Shown here: one piece after another, positions 1 to 7,099 of the stretch
Position numbering within the stretch: the stretch's first letter is position 1
How the letters are laid out: the number at the start of each line of letters is the position of its first letter
Origin: Fidelibacterota bacterium
GTDB lineage: Bacteria; Fidelibacterota; Marinisomatia; Marinisomatales; CAZVFT01
Reading direction: 5' to 3'
Length of the DNA stretch: 16,468 bases
Assembly (NCBI GenBank): GCA_014381485.1
Contig: JACNLN010000094.1
Span: 1-16,468, forward strand
The notes under the pieces: model-generated
Databases searched by the model: none
What the model saw: only the letters and a program-made list of their open reading frames with translations
Told to the model about the DNA's origin: nothing
Made by a program: the position numbers and the translations under genes

Positions 1-37
1 TTATCTCATCATATTAACTTGCTCAACAGTTATAGAA

Positions 38-1156
38 TTATAGCCAGATAATATGCCGGGGCCAGCTGTCTATGGGAGAGAAGTTGTTGACGAGAAACTC
101 TTCGAGTTGTTCCATTAAATTTGATCGTATCACGATAACGAAATATCCAGAAAAGTCTGCTGCAATCTGTTTCAATGCGGGGAAAAACCCTTTTTTCTCG
201 AATTCTAAAAGTCCCACCTCATCCTGCACTAGCCATTCTGATGATTTTGCTGAAATAAGCCGTTCACATCCCCATTCGATAGTTTCAGGATAGAAATAAA
301 ATTTTCCCGCTTTTATTTGTGTATTTATTTTGTCCATCGTGTTTAGTGGGCGCTTTTCTCCTGTCGAAATATGAAGGATTTCATGATGCCATTTTTCATC
401 AGATTGAATAATTTTTTTTGAAATAAGTCCATCCACTTTATGACCACCGACTAACAGGAGTTGAACGAGTGATTCCAGCCAGGGAGTTTTACCAGCACCA
501 GGGTCTCCAGTGACAATAATAAGGGCAGGCTTACTTTCAAGAACAGTGCTTTTTAAAAAATCTTCAGGCTTTACTTTCTTTTTATCTTGAGATGTTTCAT
601 CGAGGTGATCGGCAAGATGAATGAAATCTGAGAACAGATAAATCATAAAATTCATCAGATGGTTTGGTGAATGTCGGCGGTGCCAGTTATCACGGAATTG
701 GGTATATCGTGTCCCGAGGATACTTTTTACCCTGGGAAGCGTTTCTTTTGACAGAGTGTAGATTGTATCGAAACGGGTGATACCCATTTTGGAGAACAGT
801 GTCTGGACTTTTTGATGTTCCAGATTTGTTGTGAGAACCTGAAAGAGAATGAAAACAGACATTCCTCGCAACGCCATCAGCAATGTTTTGGAAAGCCGTT
901 CACTACTATATGAAATTCCCAGGATGGATTGATCTTGACTCCCGGTGAAAATTGGAACGATAATGACCAGTAATAAAATAACAATCCAGAACCGATAGTT
1001 TTTAAAAGGGCGTAACGTCTTAGGATTATAGAAACCGCCCAAGAGTAAAATTCCAGCGGTGATGAGATAGGGGCTGTGTCTTAGCAGGAAGATCCCAATT
1101 AAAATGATTATGGATATCCACAAACGTTTGGATTTAAGAATGGAAATGATGCTCAT
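38..1156 (-). CDS. ECF-T-like membrane domain fused to THEP1-like P-loop NTPase
   Basis: A 372-residue protein with two parts. Residues about 12-110 hold hydrophobic segments, followed to about 185 by a region resembling the T (CbiQ-like) component of energy-coupling factor transporters: an SSERLS...ALRG stretch, then amphipathic helices. Residues 210-372 are a P-loop NTPase: Walker A GDPGAGKT at 217-224 and a Walker B-like VQDEVGLLEF at 310-319, resembling the THEP1/NTPase_1 nucleoside-triphosphatase family. This is not a normal ECF A subunit, because no ABC signature motif is visible. The start lies 1 nt after the stop of the S-component-like gene, so the two are probably co-translated. The pair could form a small-molecule or metal importer in which the NTPase is built into the T protein. 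The substrate cannot be read from the sequence; a link to molybdenum or cofactor supply for the neighbouring NapA is only a guess. NTPase domain fairly sure, T-domain call moderate. Confidence 0.6.
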   Translation of the reverse strand: MSIISILKSKRLWISIIILIGIFLLRHSPYLITAGILLLGGFYNPKTLRPFKNYRFWIVILLLVIIVPIFTGSQDQSILGISYSSERLSKTLLMALRGMSVFILFQVLTTNLEHQKVQTLFSKMGITRFDTIYTLSKETLPRVKSILGTRYTQFRDNWHRRHSPNHLMNFMIYLFSDFIHLADHLDETSQDKKKVKPEDFLKSTVLESKPALIIVTGDPGAGKTPWLESLVQLLLVGGHKVDGLISKKIIQSDEKWHHEILHISTGEKRPLNTMDKINTQIKAGKFYFYPETIEWGCERLISAKSSEWLVQDEVGLLEFEKKGFFPALKQIAADFSGYFVIVIRSNLMEQLEEFLVNNFSPIDSWPRHIIWL

Positions 1157-1157
1157 A

Positions 1158-1724
1158 CTATTTTGTTTTAGCGGTTAATCGTTTCTTAAGAATCCAAGAG
1201 AAATAGGCAGCTCCTAATCCAATGGCGAGATGAGCAAAGATATACAATCCTAAAATCCACCATCCGGCAGCATAACCCATCTGCTCTGAAAATCCTTTGG
1301 CAAGATCCAGAATTACTGGTACAAAGCTGGATCCGAACAGAATGGATTTTACGACAATGTTCTGTATCAATGGATATAAAGCCATTATCACCCCGCTTAG
1401 AAGAAATCCGAGACGTTTTGGTCCGGTGATGATTAAAACAATTTCGATAAGAAACCCTTCCATAATGATAGCGACAAACGGTCCAACCTTTACGGTAGCA
1501 AAGCTCAGAATTTTAATGGAGGCAGCGATAATAGACATCAGGAGAGTGGAACCTCTGACAGGGTTGTACACTCGAGCTATCAGGATGATAACCAGCCCGA
1601 TTGCTGAGAGAATAGATCCGGAAAGGGGAAGGTGGAGCAAATGCAGGACATTACCAAGTGTGGCTTCAGCAAAGCCCCACAGTGTACCGAAGACTGCAAT
1701 GTAGACAATAGACCGTTGGTTCAT
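1158..1724 (-). CDS. Integral membrane protein, possible ECF transporter S component
   Basis: This 188-residue protein is almost wholly hydrophobic, with about five or six membrane segments separated by short loops and a basic C-terminus (KKRLTAKTK). Length, the N-terminal pattern (IAVFGTLWGFAEATLGNVLH) and the adjacent T-like protein resemble substrate-binding S components of energy-coupling factor transporters, which are about 180-200 residues with six helices. I do not recognise a substrate-specific motif. It starts 27 nt after the response-regulator stop and ends 1 nt before the next start, so it sits inside the minus-strand operon. No strong Shine-Dalgarno is visible before the ATG; translational coupling is possible. 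An unrelated small membrane protein remains possible. Confidence 0.5.
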   Translation of the reverse strand: MNQRSIVYIAVFGTLWGFAEATLGNVLHLLHLPLSGSILSAIGLVIILIARVYNPVRGSTLLMSIIAASIKILSFATVKVGPFVAIIMEGFLIEIVLIITGPKRLGFLLSGVIMALYPLIQNIVVKSILFGSSFVPVILDLAKGFSEQMGYAAGWWILGLYIFAHLAIGLGAAYFSWILKKRLTAKTK

Positions 1725-1751
1725 ATCAGTTAAATACAGGTGGAAGTGATA

Positions 1752-3137
1752 TTATTTATCCATTTGATAACGTTTAATATAGAATTGTAGAGAGGTTCGT
1801 GGAATGCCCAGTATTTTGGCTGCTCGAGACCGATTTTGACCGGTCAATTCAAGAGCTTGTTCAATAATCTGCATTTGTGCTTCATGAAGCAGGTTAGTAT
1901 CTGGCTGTTGATTTAACTGGACTTTAAATGTTACATCGTTTGGGTAAGTTGTTCCTGAAGATTTAGTAAAATCAGAACTAAAAATATCTTCAAGCATAAG
2001 CGTCTTTCGTTTGGTGAGCAATATAGCTCTTTCGATGTAATTCCGCAATTCCCTGACGTTCCCACACCACGGGGCAGTTAAAAGAAACAATTCTGCTTTC
2101 TTGTCTATTTTTGAAATAGATTTGTTGAACGTCTGATTAAATTCATCAATAAACAGTTTAGTCAGGGGTAAAATATCTTCTTTACGTTCTTTTAGAGTTG
2201 GGATCTTCAGGTGGGCAACATTCAACCGATAAAACAAATCCGGTCGAAAATTTTTTGTATTGACTTGTTCGTACAGATCGGTATTCGTGGCGGCAATAAA
2301 ACGAACATCCACACGAGAAGGGCGAACAGCTCCCACCCGATAGAATTCACTGTTTTCAATAACATGGAGCAATTTTGTTTGTAAATCAAGGTTGAGTTCG
2401 CTTATTTCATCAAGAAGGAGGGTACCCCCATTAGCTTGTTCAATCAAGCCACGTTTTCCTTCAGTTCGAGCACCTGTAAAGGCTCCTTTTTCGTATCCGA
2501 AAAGTTCACTTTCAATCAATTCATGTGGAATAGCAGCACAACTGATTACAACAAATGGGTTGGCAAACCGGGAGCTATTATAGTGTGTGTATTTTGCAAT
2601 GAGGCTTTTTCCAGTACCTGTTTCACCTGTGAGAAGAACTATTGCATCTGTTTGAGCAAACTCCTTTACGAGCTTGATAACATGCTGCATTGAGGGTGAA
2701 AAAGAGATAATCTCAGGGAAAGAGATTTCTTCTTCACATTTTTTCCGCAATTCTTCAACCTCTTTCTTTAATCGAAGGGTGTCCAACGCCCTCTGTACGG
2801 TGTATTGAATGTAGTTAGCATCCTCTTCCTTCTGGATGAAATCGTAAGCACCACTTTTCATAGCTTGAACTGCCAGATCAATAGTACCAAATGCAGTAAG
2901 CATAATTATTGAAATGTGTGAGTATTTTTCTTTGATTTCCTTCAATACAGTTAATCCATCTGTTTCACCGAGTTTGTAGTCCAGCAAGACAAGATCTATT
3001 GATTGATCCTGCAGTATTGTTCTGGCGTTTTCTACTGTTATCGCCGTATATACTTTTTTCTCGTTGTCTTCTAATATCCGTTTAATAGATCTGCACACAA
3101 GAGTTTCATCATCTATGATAAGTATTTGAAATTTCAT
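1752..3137 (-). CDS. Sigma-54-dependent response regulator, NtrC type
   Basis: A 461-residue transcriptional activator with the standard three-part layout. The receiver domain (1-120) has the acidic pair D9/D10, phosphoacceptor D53 (LVLLDYKLG), T81 and K103. The central AAA+ domain (about 142-375) has Walker A GETGTGKS at 171-178, the sigma-54 contact loop GAFTGA at 218-223, and Walker B LLLDE at 240-244. A Fis-type helix-turn-helix closes the protein (about 427-455, RAAKILGIPRTSLQFYIKRY). The intact GAFTGA means it should activate sigma-54 promoters. It lies 6 nt downstream of the kinase stop, with an AAGGA ribosome site overlapping that stop, so it is the kinase's cognate partner. The likely target is the sigma-54 promoter at 5189-5205, just across the divergent intergenic region. 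Family call is certain; the target is inferred. Confidence 0.95.
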   Translation of the reverse strand: MKFQILIIDDETLVCRSIKRILEDNEKKVYTAITVENARTILQDQSIDLVLLDYKLGETDGLTVLKEIKEKYSHISIIMLTAFGTIDLAVQAMKSGAYDFIQKEEDANYIQYTVQRALDTLRLKKEVEELRKKCEEEISFPEIISFSPSMQHVIKLVKEFAQTDAIVLLTGETGTGKSLIAKYTHYNSSRFANPFVVISCAAIPHELIESELFGYEKGAFTGARTEGKRGLIEQANGGTLLLDEISELNLDLQTKLLHVIENSEFYRVGAVRPSRVDVRFIAATNTDLYEQVNTKNFRPDLFYRLNVAHLKIPTLKERKEDILPLTKLFIDEFNQTFNKSISKIDKKAELFLLTAPWCGNVRELRNYIERAILLTKRKTLMLEDIFSSDFTKSSGTTYPNDVTFKVQLNQQPDTNLLHEAQMQIIEQALELTGQNRSRAAKILGIPRTSLQFYIKRYQMDK

Positions 3138-3143
3138 GACTAT

Positions 3144-5060
3144 TTATCCTTGTTTGTAAGGAAAGTGCATAGAGAATGTCGTTCCCAAATTTTCTTCGCT
3201 TTCCACGAAATATCTGGCACCATGTTGATCTAAAATTCGCTGAACAATAGCAAGGCCCAATCCAGTACCGTTTGGGAATGTGGAGAAAAAAGGATCAAAA
3301 ATTCTACTCAGTTCATCCTTTGGAATCCCTTTACCTGTATCCTGAATAGTGGTCAAAAAGAAATTGCGGAGGGATTTCGTTTTTATGGTCAATTCGCCGA
3401 CTTGGCCCATTGCCTGTAGGGAATTTAATATCAGATTCAAAAAAACCTGCTCAAGCTGGTGCGGATCAGCTTCGAGGGTGGAATCCCCTTCTTGGAAATC
3501 AGTTTTGATTTTTATGGCGGATTTTTCAAGTTGTTTTTTAATTAATGTTAAACTCTTTCTGATAACTTCGTTTATATTCACTTTTTTAAACTCAGGTTTA
3601 TGAGGCTTGGCATAATCAAGAATTGTGGAGACGATGTTATGGATTCTATCTATACTGTTTTTTAACTCTGGATAAATCTCTTGAAATTCCGTGAAATCCT
3701 TCATCTTTTTATTTAAATAATTGATATTGTTACTCAAAGCAAAAAGAGGATTACGAATTTCGTGAGCAATCCCAGAAGAAAGCTGACCAAGAGCAAACAT
3801 TTTTTCGGTCTGAATGGAGTATTTTTCTATCTTCTTCCTTTCTGTCAAATCGCGTAAATAGACAAAAGATAGATTTTCCTCTTCCTCAAATGAAAAGCCT
3901 TTTATATTATAAATTTCAATAGGTATCTCAAGTCCATCTTTTGTATAAAGTGTAGTTTCATAATTTACTGCTGATATTTCTTTATCTACTGTAGTATTGG
4001 TTAAACCATGAATCTTTTTCTTATTTTGTTCATCAATTAGGTTAAAAAAATTACTTCCTTTTAGTTCGCTATTCGAGTATCCGGTAATGTTTATCATTTT
4101 AGAATTACAATCAATGATGACCCCATTAGGTCTGATGATAGCGATAGATTCCAGAGAATGTTCGATAAGACTTCGGTATTTACTTTCGGAGGCTTTAAGT
4201 TGATCTGTAGATTTTTGGATTCTGTTTCCCATGGTATTAAAAGCCTGTGCCAGACTTCCAATTTCATCTTTGTTCGGAATGTTAAGTTGAAAATTGTAAT
4301 TCCCTTCCTGTATTTCATGGGTGGAGTTTTCTATCAATCGTAGAGGTTTAATTACACTTCTTTGGATGGCTATAAAAATGAGAGCACTCAAAAGTGAAAT
4401 GGAAAGAAACGCTAATATGATGAGGAAAATGAGATTGGATCTTTGTGCATCTAAATAGGGATCAATGGCCAGTAATACGCTTATCCCTCCCCGTATATCA
4501 CCAACTTTATACCCCTGAGCAGCATGGCAATGTAAGCAAGATTGATCAGTATAAAGGGGGGCGAAATACCTGAAATAATGTCTTCCTGAAATTTCCTCGA
4601 TTTGATAATATTCTTTATTCGATTTATCTAATGTTGTATCGTGGAAAAAAATCAATGCAGATTCTTCAAATTCATCCGGTTTGTTAACGGGATTTATATA
4701 CTTCTGACTTGCCATATGATAGGAAAAATCTCCCCCCATCTGATTGCTTAATTCGCTCAGCTCCCGGGTTACCAATGCCGGATTCTTTAATAGCAGTGTG
4801 TCTCCATTTTCAGTAATAAGTTCTGGATTAGGGAGATACGGATTGGGTTTCATCCCAGTCATTTTTTTTACCAAAATTCCGTCATAATTAGATACCCACT
4901 TTCGTGTGATGAGAACATTTCTATAAATGGAGCGAGCTGATGACAATATATTCTGTTCGTTCTGTTGGTTGATACGAATGATGAGGGTGGTAAAAATTAT
5001 TGAAATGAGCAGAGTGACGAGCCCTCCAACGATGAGGATAACTTTTATTGTTAGACGCAT
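3144..5060 (-). CDS. Sensor histidine kinase with periplasmic c-type heme domain, HAMP and PAS
   Basis: Numbered from an upstream ATG at 5102, the order is: membrane segment (about 17-42); extracytoplasmic Tll0287-like (DUF3365-type) domain (about 45-220) with a CLHCH heme-attachment motif at 189-193 followed by GDIRGGISV; second membrane segment (about 222-246); HAMP (about 247-300); PAS (about 305-425); HisKA with H447 in AHEIRNP; HATPase_c with N-box around 556-560, DTGKGIP at 588-594 and GTGLGL at 612-617. I choose the ATG at 5060 (residue 15 of the longer form, giving 638 residues). It puts the basic residues directly before the first membrane helix, and a TTGACA/TATATT promoter overlaps the longer start. 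The heme motif predicts sensing of redox state or a small ligand such as NO, O2 or CO. The ligand is not readable from sequence. Confidence 0.92.
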   Translation of the reverse strand: MRLTIKVILIVGGLVTLLISIIFTTLIIRINQQNEQNILSSARSIYRNVLITRKWVSNYDGILVKKMTGMKPNPYLPNPELITENGDTLLLKNPALVTRELSELSNQMGGDFSYHMASQKYINPVNKPDEFEESALIFFHDTTLDKSNKEYYQIEEISGRHYFRYFAPLYTDQSCLHCHAAQGYKVGDIRGGISVLLAIDPYLDAQRSNLIFLIILAFLSISLLSALIFIAIQRSVIKPLRLIENSTHEIQEGNYNFQLNIPNKDEIGSLAQAFNTMGNRIQKSTDQLKASESKYRSLIEHSLESIAIIRPNGVIIDCNSKMINITGYSNSELKGSNFFNLIDEQNKKKIHGLTNTTVDKEISAVNYETTLYTKDGLEIPIEIYNIKGFSFEEEENLSFVYLRDLTERKKIEKYSIQTEKMFALGQLSSGIAHEIRNPLFALSNNINYLNKKMKDFTEFQEIYPELKNSIDRIHNIVSTILDYAKPHKPEFKKVNINEVIRKSLTLIKKQLEKSAIKIKTDFQEGDSTLEADPHQLEQVFLNLILNSLQAMGQVGELTIKTKSLRNFFLTTIQDTGKGIPKDELSRIFDPFFSTFPNGTGLGLAIVQRILDQHGARYFVESEENLGTTFSMHFPYKQG

Positions 5061-5082
5061 GATTAGTTGTAAATCCCGACTG

Positions 5083-5112
5083 AATATAGTCAGAGTGACC
5101 ATATATTGTCAA
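5083..5112 (-). promoter_or_regulatory. Sigma-70-type promoter for the sensor-kinase operon
   Basis: On the minus strand a perfect -35 hexamer TTGACA (plus 5107-5112) is followed after 18 nt by TATATT (plus 5083-5088), a one-mismatch -10 box. Transcription would begin near 5076, just upstream of the ATG at 5060, leaving a short leader. The promoter lies across the alternative ATG at 5102, which argues against that start. Its vegetative type suggests the sensor and regulator are made constitutively while the target operon is inducible. Confidence 0.6.
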
Positions 5113-5137
5113 TAAATGATTTGCTAACAAAATAGTA

Positions 5138-5152
5138 CAGTTACTATAACTG
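5138..5152. promoter_or_regulatory. Perfect inverted repeat, candidate activator binding site
   Basis: CAGTTA-CTA-TAACTG is a perfect 6-bp dyad with a 3-nt spacer. Its centre lies about 58 bp upstream of the -12 GC of the sigma-54 promoter, so about 70 bp upstream of the expected start. That is a usual distance for an upstream activating sequence of an NtrC-type activator. It also sits upstream of the divergent kinase promoter, so it could mediate autoregulation. Only one perfect copy is seen. Confidence 0.45.
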
Positions 5153-5188
5153 CATAAATATCTGAAACTTATGAAATATATAAGTAGT

Positions 5189-5205
5189 TTGGCATAATAT
5201 TTGCC
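5189..5205 (+). promoter_or_regulatory. Sigma-54 (-24/-12) promoter of the respiratory operon
   Basis: TTGGCATAATATTTGCC matches the sigma-54 consensus (YTGGCACG-N4-TTGCW): the invariant GG at 5191-5192 and GC at 5203-5204 are exactly 12 bp apart, with TTGGCA and TTGC both intact. The start of transcription would be near 5216, about 33 bp before the porin ATG. No competing sigma-70 promoter is obvious here. The divergently encoded GAFTGA activator makes this the natural target, so the downstream porin-nap-HAO genes are predicted to be sigma-54 dependent. Confidence 0.85.
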
Positions 5206-5248
5206 TATGATATCTTGTAACTATTTGATAAAACAAGGAGGATAAATC

Positions 5249-6625
5249 ATGATAAAACGATGTACGGTAATGGTGCTGTTACTTGCGATTCTGGGTGGTT
5301 CATTATATGCCACAGATTTTAAAGTGAATGGTGTATATACTGCTTGGGCGCAAAATCAGCAAGCCTTTACACTGAACGCAGATGACTACAACATGAACTA
5401 CATTGTTCAAATGCTGCGTTTCAAGGTGCAAGGTATAACAAGTGATAACCTGAAGTTCGTTACCCGCTTTGATATTGCTCAGGGCTGGTGGGGTGTTGAT
5501 AATGCGATGCGGACGATCAATAGGCTTGATAATCGTGGAAAAAGCGCTTTATTTGATTTCAAGGATAAAAACTATCTGATGCATGTGGATCAGGCATATG
5601 TTGATTTCAAACACCCAACACTTCCCTTTAATATGAAGGTTGGTCGCATGTGGTTCGGGCTTGGAAACAAACTGATGGTGGACAACAACTATGAAGGTGT
5701 ACAGGTTGGTTTTGGTAGTTTGTCGCTTGGCTGGGCAAAAGTTTCTGAAGGCGCGGATAATACAACGGATGAAGGAGCGTACAATGGAGATTCGGACCTT
5801 TACTTAGGTAATTATAAAGGTGCTTTCGGTGATTTCAAATACAATGCTTTCGGTTTCTATTACAAAGAAAATGTAACCGATGAAGATACAACGGCATACA
5901 TTGTAGACGATCTTCAGTTCTTTAGAAATCACGATGCGGCAACTGTTACTCAATTAACTGCCTTCGGAATTTCCGGTTCATATAAAGCAGGTAAACTGAG
6001 TTTTGACGGAGAGTTTGATTATCTGACAGGAAAAGATGAGATCAACGATCTGGACTTGAGCGGGTACAATCTGTATGCTAAATTGAGTTATGCTCAAAGT
6101 GATAAACTCAAACTTGGTGGTATCTTTGGGTTGGGATCCGGAGATGATCCAAATGAAGCCGGTTTCACAAACGTGAATAAACTTCGTACATCTGGGTTTT
6201 TCTATATAACAGAAATCTGGGAAGATTCCATTATGCCGGATGAAGAAGGAATTACACCTCAGGGACTTGGCGCACCCAACGTGCGAGCCTATCGTGAACT
6301 TGAAAATACGACAATCGTTCAAGGTAATGCAGATTACAAACTGACTAGCAATACGTCACTATTCCTGTCTGGAAGCTACATTATTGCCAGCAACGAGATT
6401 ATGGAAGCCGATGCAGGAACCTATTTTGCTGGTGAAAATGGATCCACAGATTTAGGTATGGAAGTTGACTTCCGTCTAAAACACAATGTGTACAAGAACC
6501 TCTTCTTTATGCTTCGCGGCGGATATTTTATTCCCGGCGATGCAGCTGGTTACCTGATCAATGGTCATGCTGATGACATGGATCCGGCTTACGAACTGAA
6601 GGGAATGGTTGTCTATAAGTTTTAG
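5249..6625 (+). CDS. Outer-membrane beta-barrel porin
   Basis: A 458-residue protein preceded by a strong AGGAGG ribosome site. A cleavable signal peptide is evident (MIKRC, hydrophobic VMVLLLAILGGSL, likely cut after LYA near residue 21). The mature part shows alternating amphipathic beta-strands rich in aromatic residues at strand ends, acidic loops (for example GADNTTDEGAYNGDSD), and a C-terminal VVYKF ending in phenylalanine, the usual signature for BAM-assembled barrels. I do not recognise a substrate-specific family. As first gene after the sigma-54 promoter and directly ahead of a nitrate reductase cluster, it may let nitrate or nitrite cross the outer membrane; that is inferred from position only. 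A hairpin terminator follows, so it may be transcribed more than the downstream genes. Confidence 0.82.
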   Translation: MIKRCTVMVLLLAILGGSLYATDFKVNGVYTAWAQNQQAFTLNADDYNMNYIVQMLRFKVQGITSDNLKFVTRFDIAQGWWGVDNAMRTINRLDNRGKSALFDFKDKNYLMHVDQAYVDFKHPTLPFNMKVGRMWFGLGNKLMVDNNYEGVQVGFGSLSLGWAKVSEGADNTTDEGAYNGDSDLYLGNYKGAFGDFKYNAFGFYYKENVTDEDTTAYIVDDLQFFRNHDAATVTQLTAFGISGSYKAGKLSFDGEFDYLTGKDEINDLDLSGYNLYAKLSYAQSDKLKLGGIFGLGSGDDPNEAGFTNVNKLRTSGFFYITEIWEDSIMPDEEGITPQGLGAPNVRAYRELENTTIVQGNADYKLTSNTSLFLSGSYIIASNEIMEADAGTYFAGENGSTDLGMEVDFRLKHNVYKNLFFMLRGGYFIPGDAAGYLINGHADDMDPAYELKGMVVYKF

Positions 6626-6638
6626 GGTATGAAGAGAT

Positions 6639-6667
6639 GGGCGGGCAATTTTGTCCGCCCTTTCTTT
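6639..6667 (+). terminator. Hairpin with T-rich tail between porin and cytochrome genes
   Basis: GGGCGG (6639-6644) pairs with CCGCCC (6655-6660), extended inward by a G-T wobble and a C-G pair around an A/T-rich loop, and followed by TTTCTTTCTC. The T run is interrupted, so termination may be partial. No new promoter is obvious in the 38 bp before the next gene, which suggests an attenuator: the porin is made in excess and the respiratory genes come from read-through. Confidence 0.65.
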
Positions 6668-6698
6668 CTCATATTATCAAAGAGAGTGAAGGAAAATA

Positions 6699-7085
6699 AT
6701 GTTAAATGTTAGTAATGCCTGGAAGATAATTGTTGTGGGTATAACTGCACTCGTTAGTTCTCTGATAATTTCCTGTGCTGCTATAGGTTTGGGCAATAAA
6801 GTCGTTACAGGAAAACATATTGATGTAGATTTCTCATTGAGTTGTAACGAATGTCATATTGATGTAACACCTGATATTGTTGCTGATTGGAAGAGCAGTG
6901 GGCATGGAAGAATGAATTTTGGTTGTTACATTTGTCATGGTGATGGAGAAGTAGAATTTTATCCCGTGGCTTTTACGGAAAAGTGTATTACCTGCCATTC
7001 AAATAATGAAGAACACCTTTCAGAGCATAAAAACAGAGGTTGTTTCCGTTGTCATGACGGACATACATTAATCCCTCACGAATAA
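6699..7085 (+). CDS. napM: Tetraheme c-type cytochrome, NapM-like lipoprotein
   Basis: A 128-residue protein with four CxxCH motifs at C49, C76, C96 and C115 and further histidines (H69, H106, H110, H122, H127) able to act as distal ligands. The N-terminus has a hydrophobic segment ending in IISC at 23-26, which fits a lipobox, so it may be lipid-anchored on the periplasmic side. Size, heme count and position immediately before napA match NapM of Desulfovibrio-type nap clusters (napCMADGH), where it supplies electrons to a monomeric NapA. It would replace the diheme NapB, absent here. The ATG at 6699 has an AAGGA ribosome site. The symbol is by analogy; tetraheme cytochromes are diverse. Confidence 0.72.
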   Translation: MLNVSNAWKIIVVGITALVSSLIISCAAIGLGNKVVTGKHIDVDFSLSCNECHIDVTPDIVADWKSSGHGRMNFGCYICHGDGEVEFYPVAFTEKCITCHSNNEEHLSEHKNRGCFRCHDGHTLIPHE

Positions 7086-7099
7086 AAAAGGAGAATATT

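Noticed and set aside
1..37. Possible start of another minus-strand gene at the left edge
   Set aside because: The two ATGs there read only three codons before a TAA, so no gene begins in this edge; nothing else can be supported.
1297..1704. A 135-codon plus-strand open frame opposite the membrane protein
   Set aside because: It is antisense to a gene with clear membrane segments and operon spacing, lacks a ribosome site and has no recognisable domain.
5167..5185. ACTTAT/ATAAGT dyad with 7-nt spacer just upstream of the -24 box
   Set aside because: Short, very AT-rich and only 4 bp from the promoter; likely chance in this composition.
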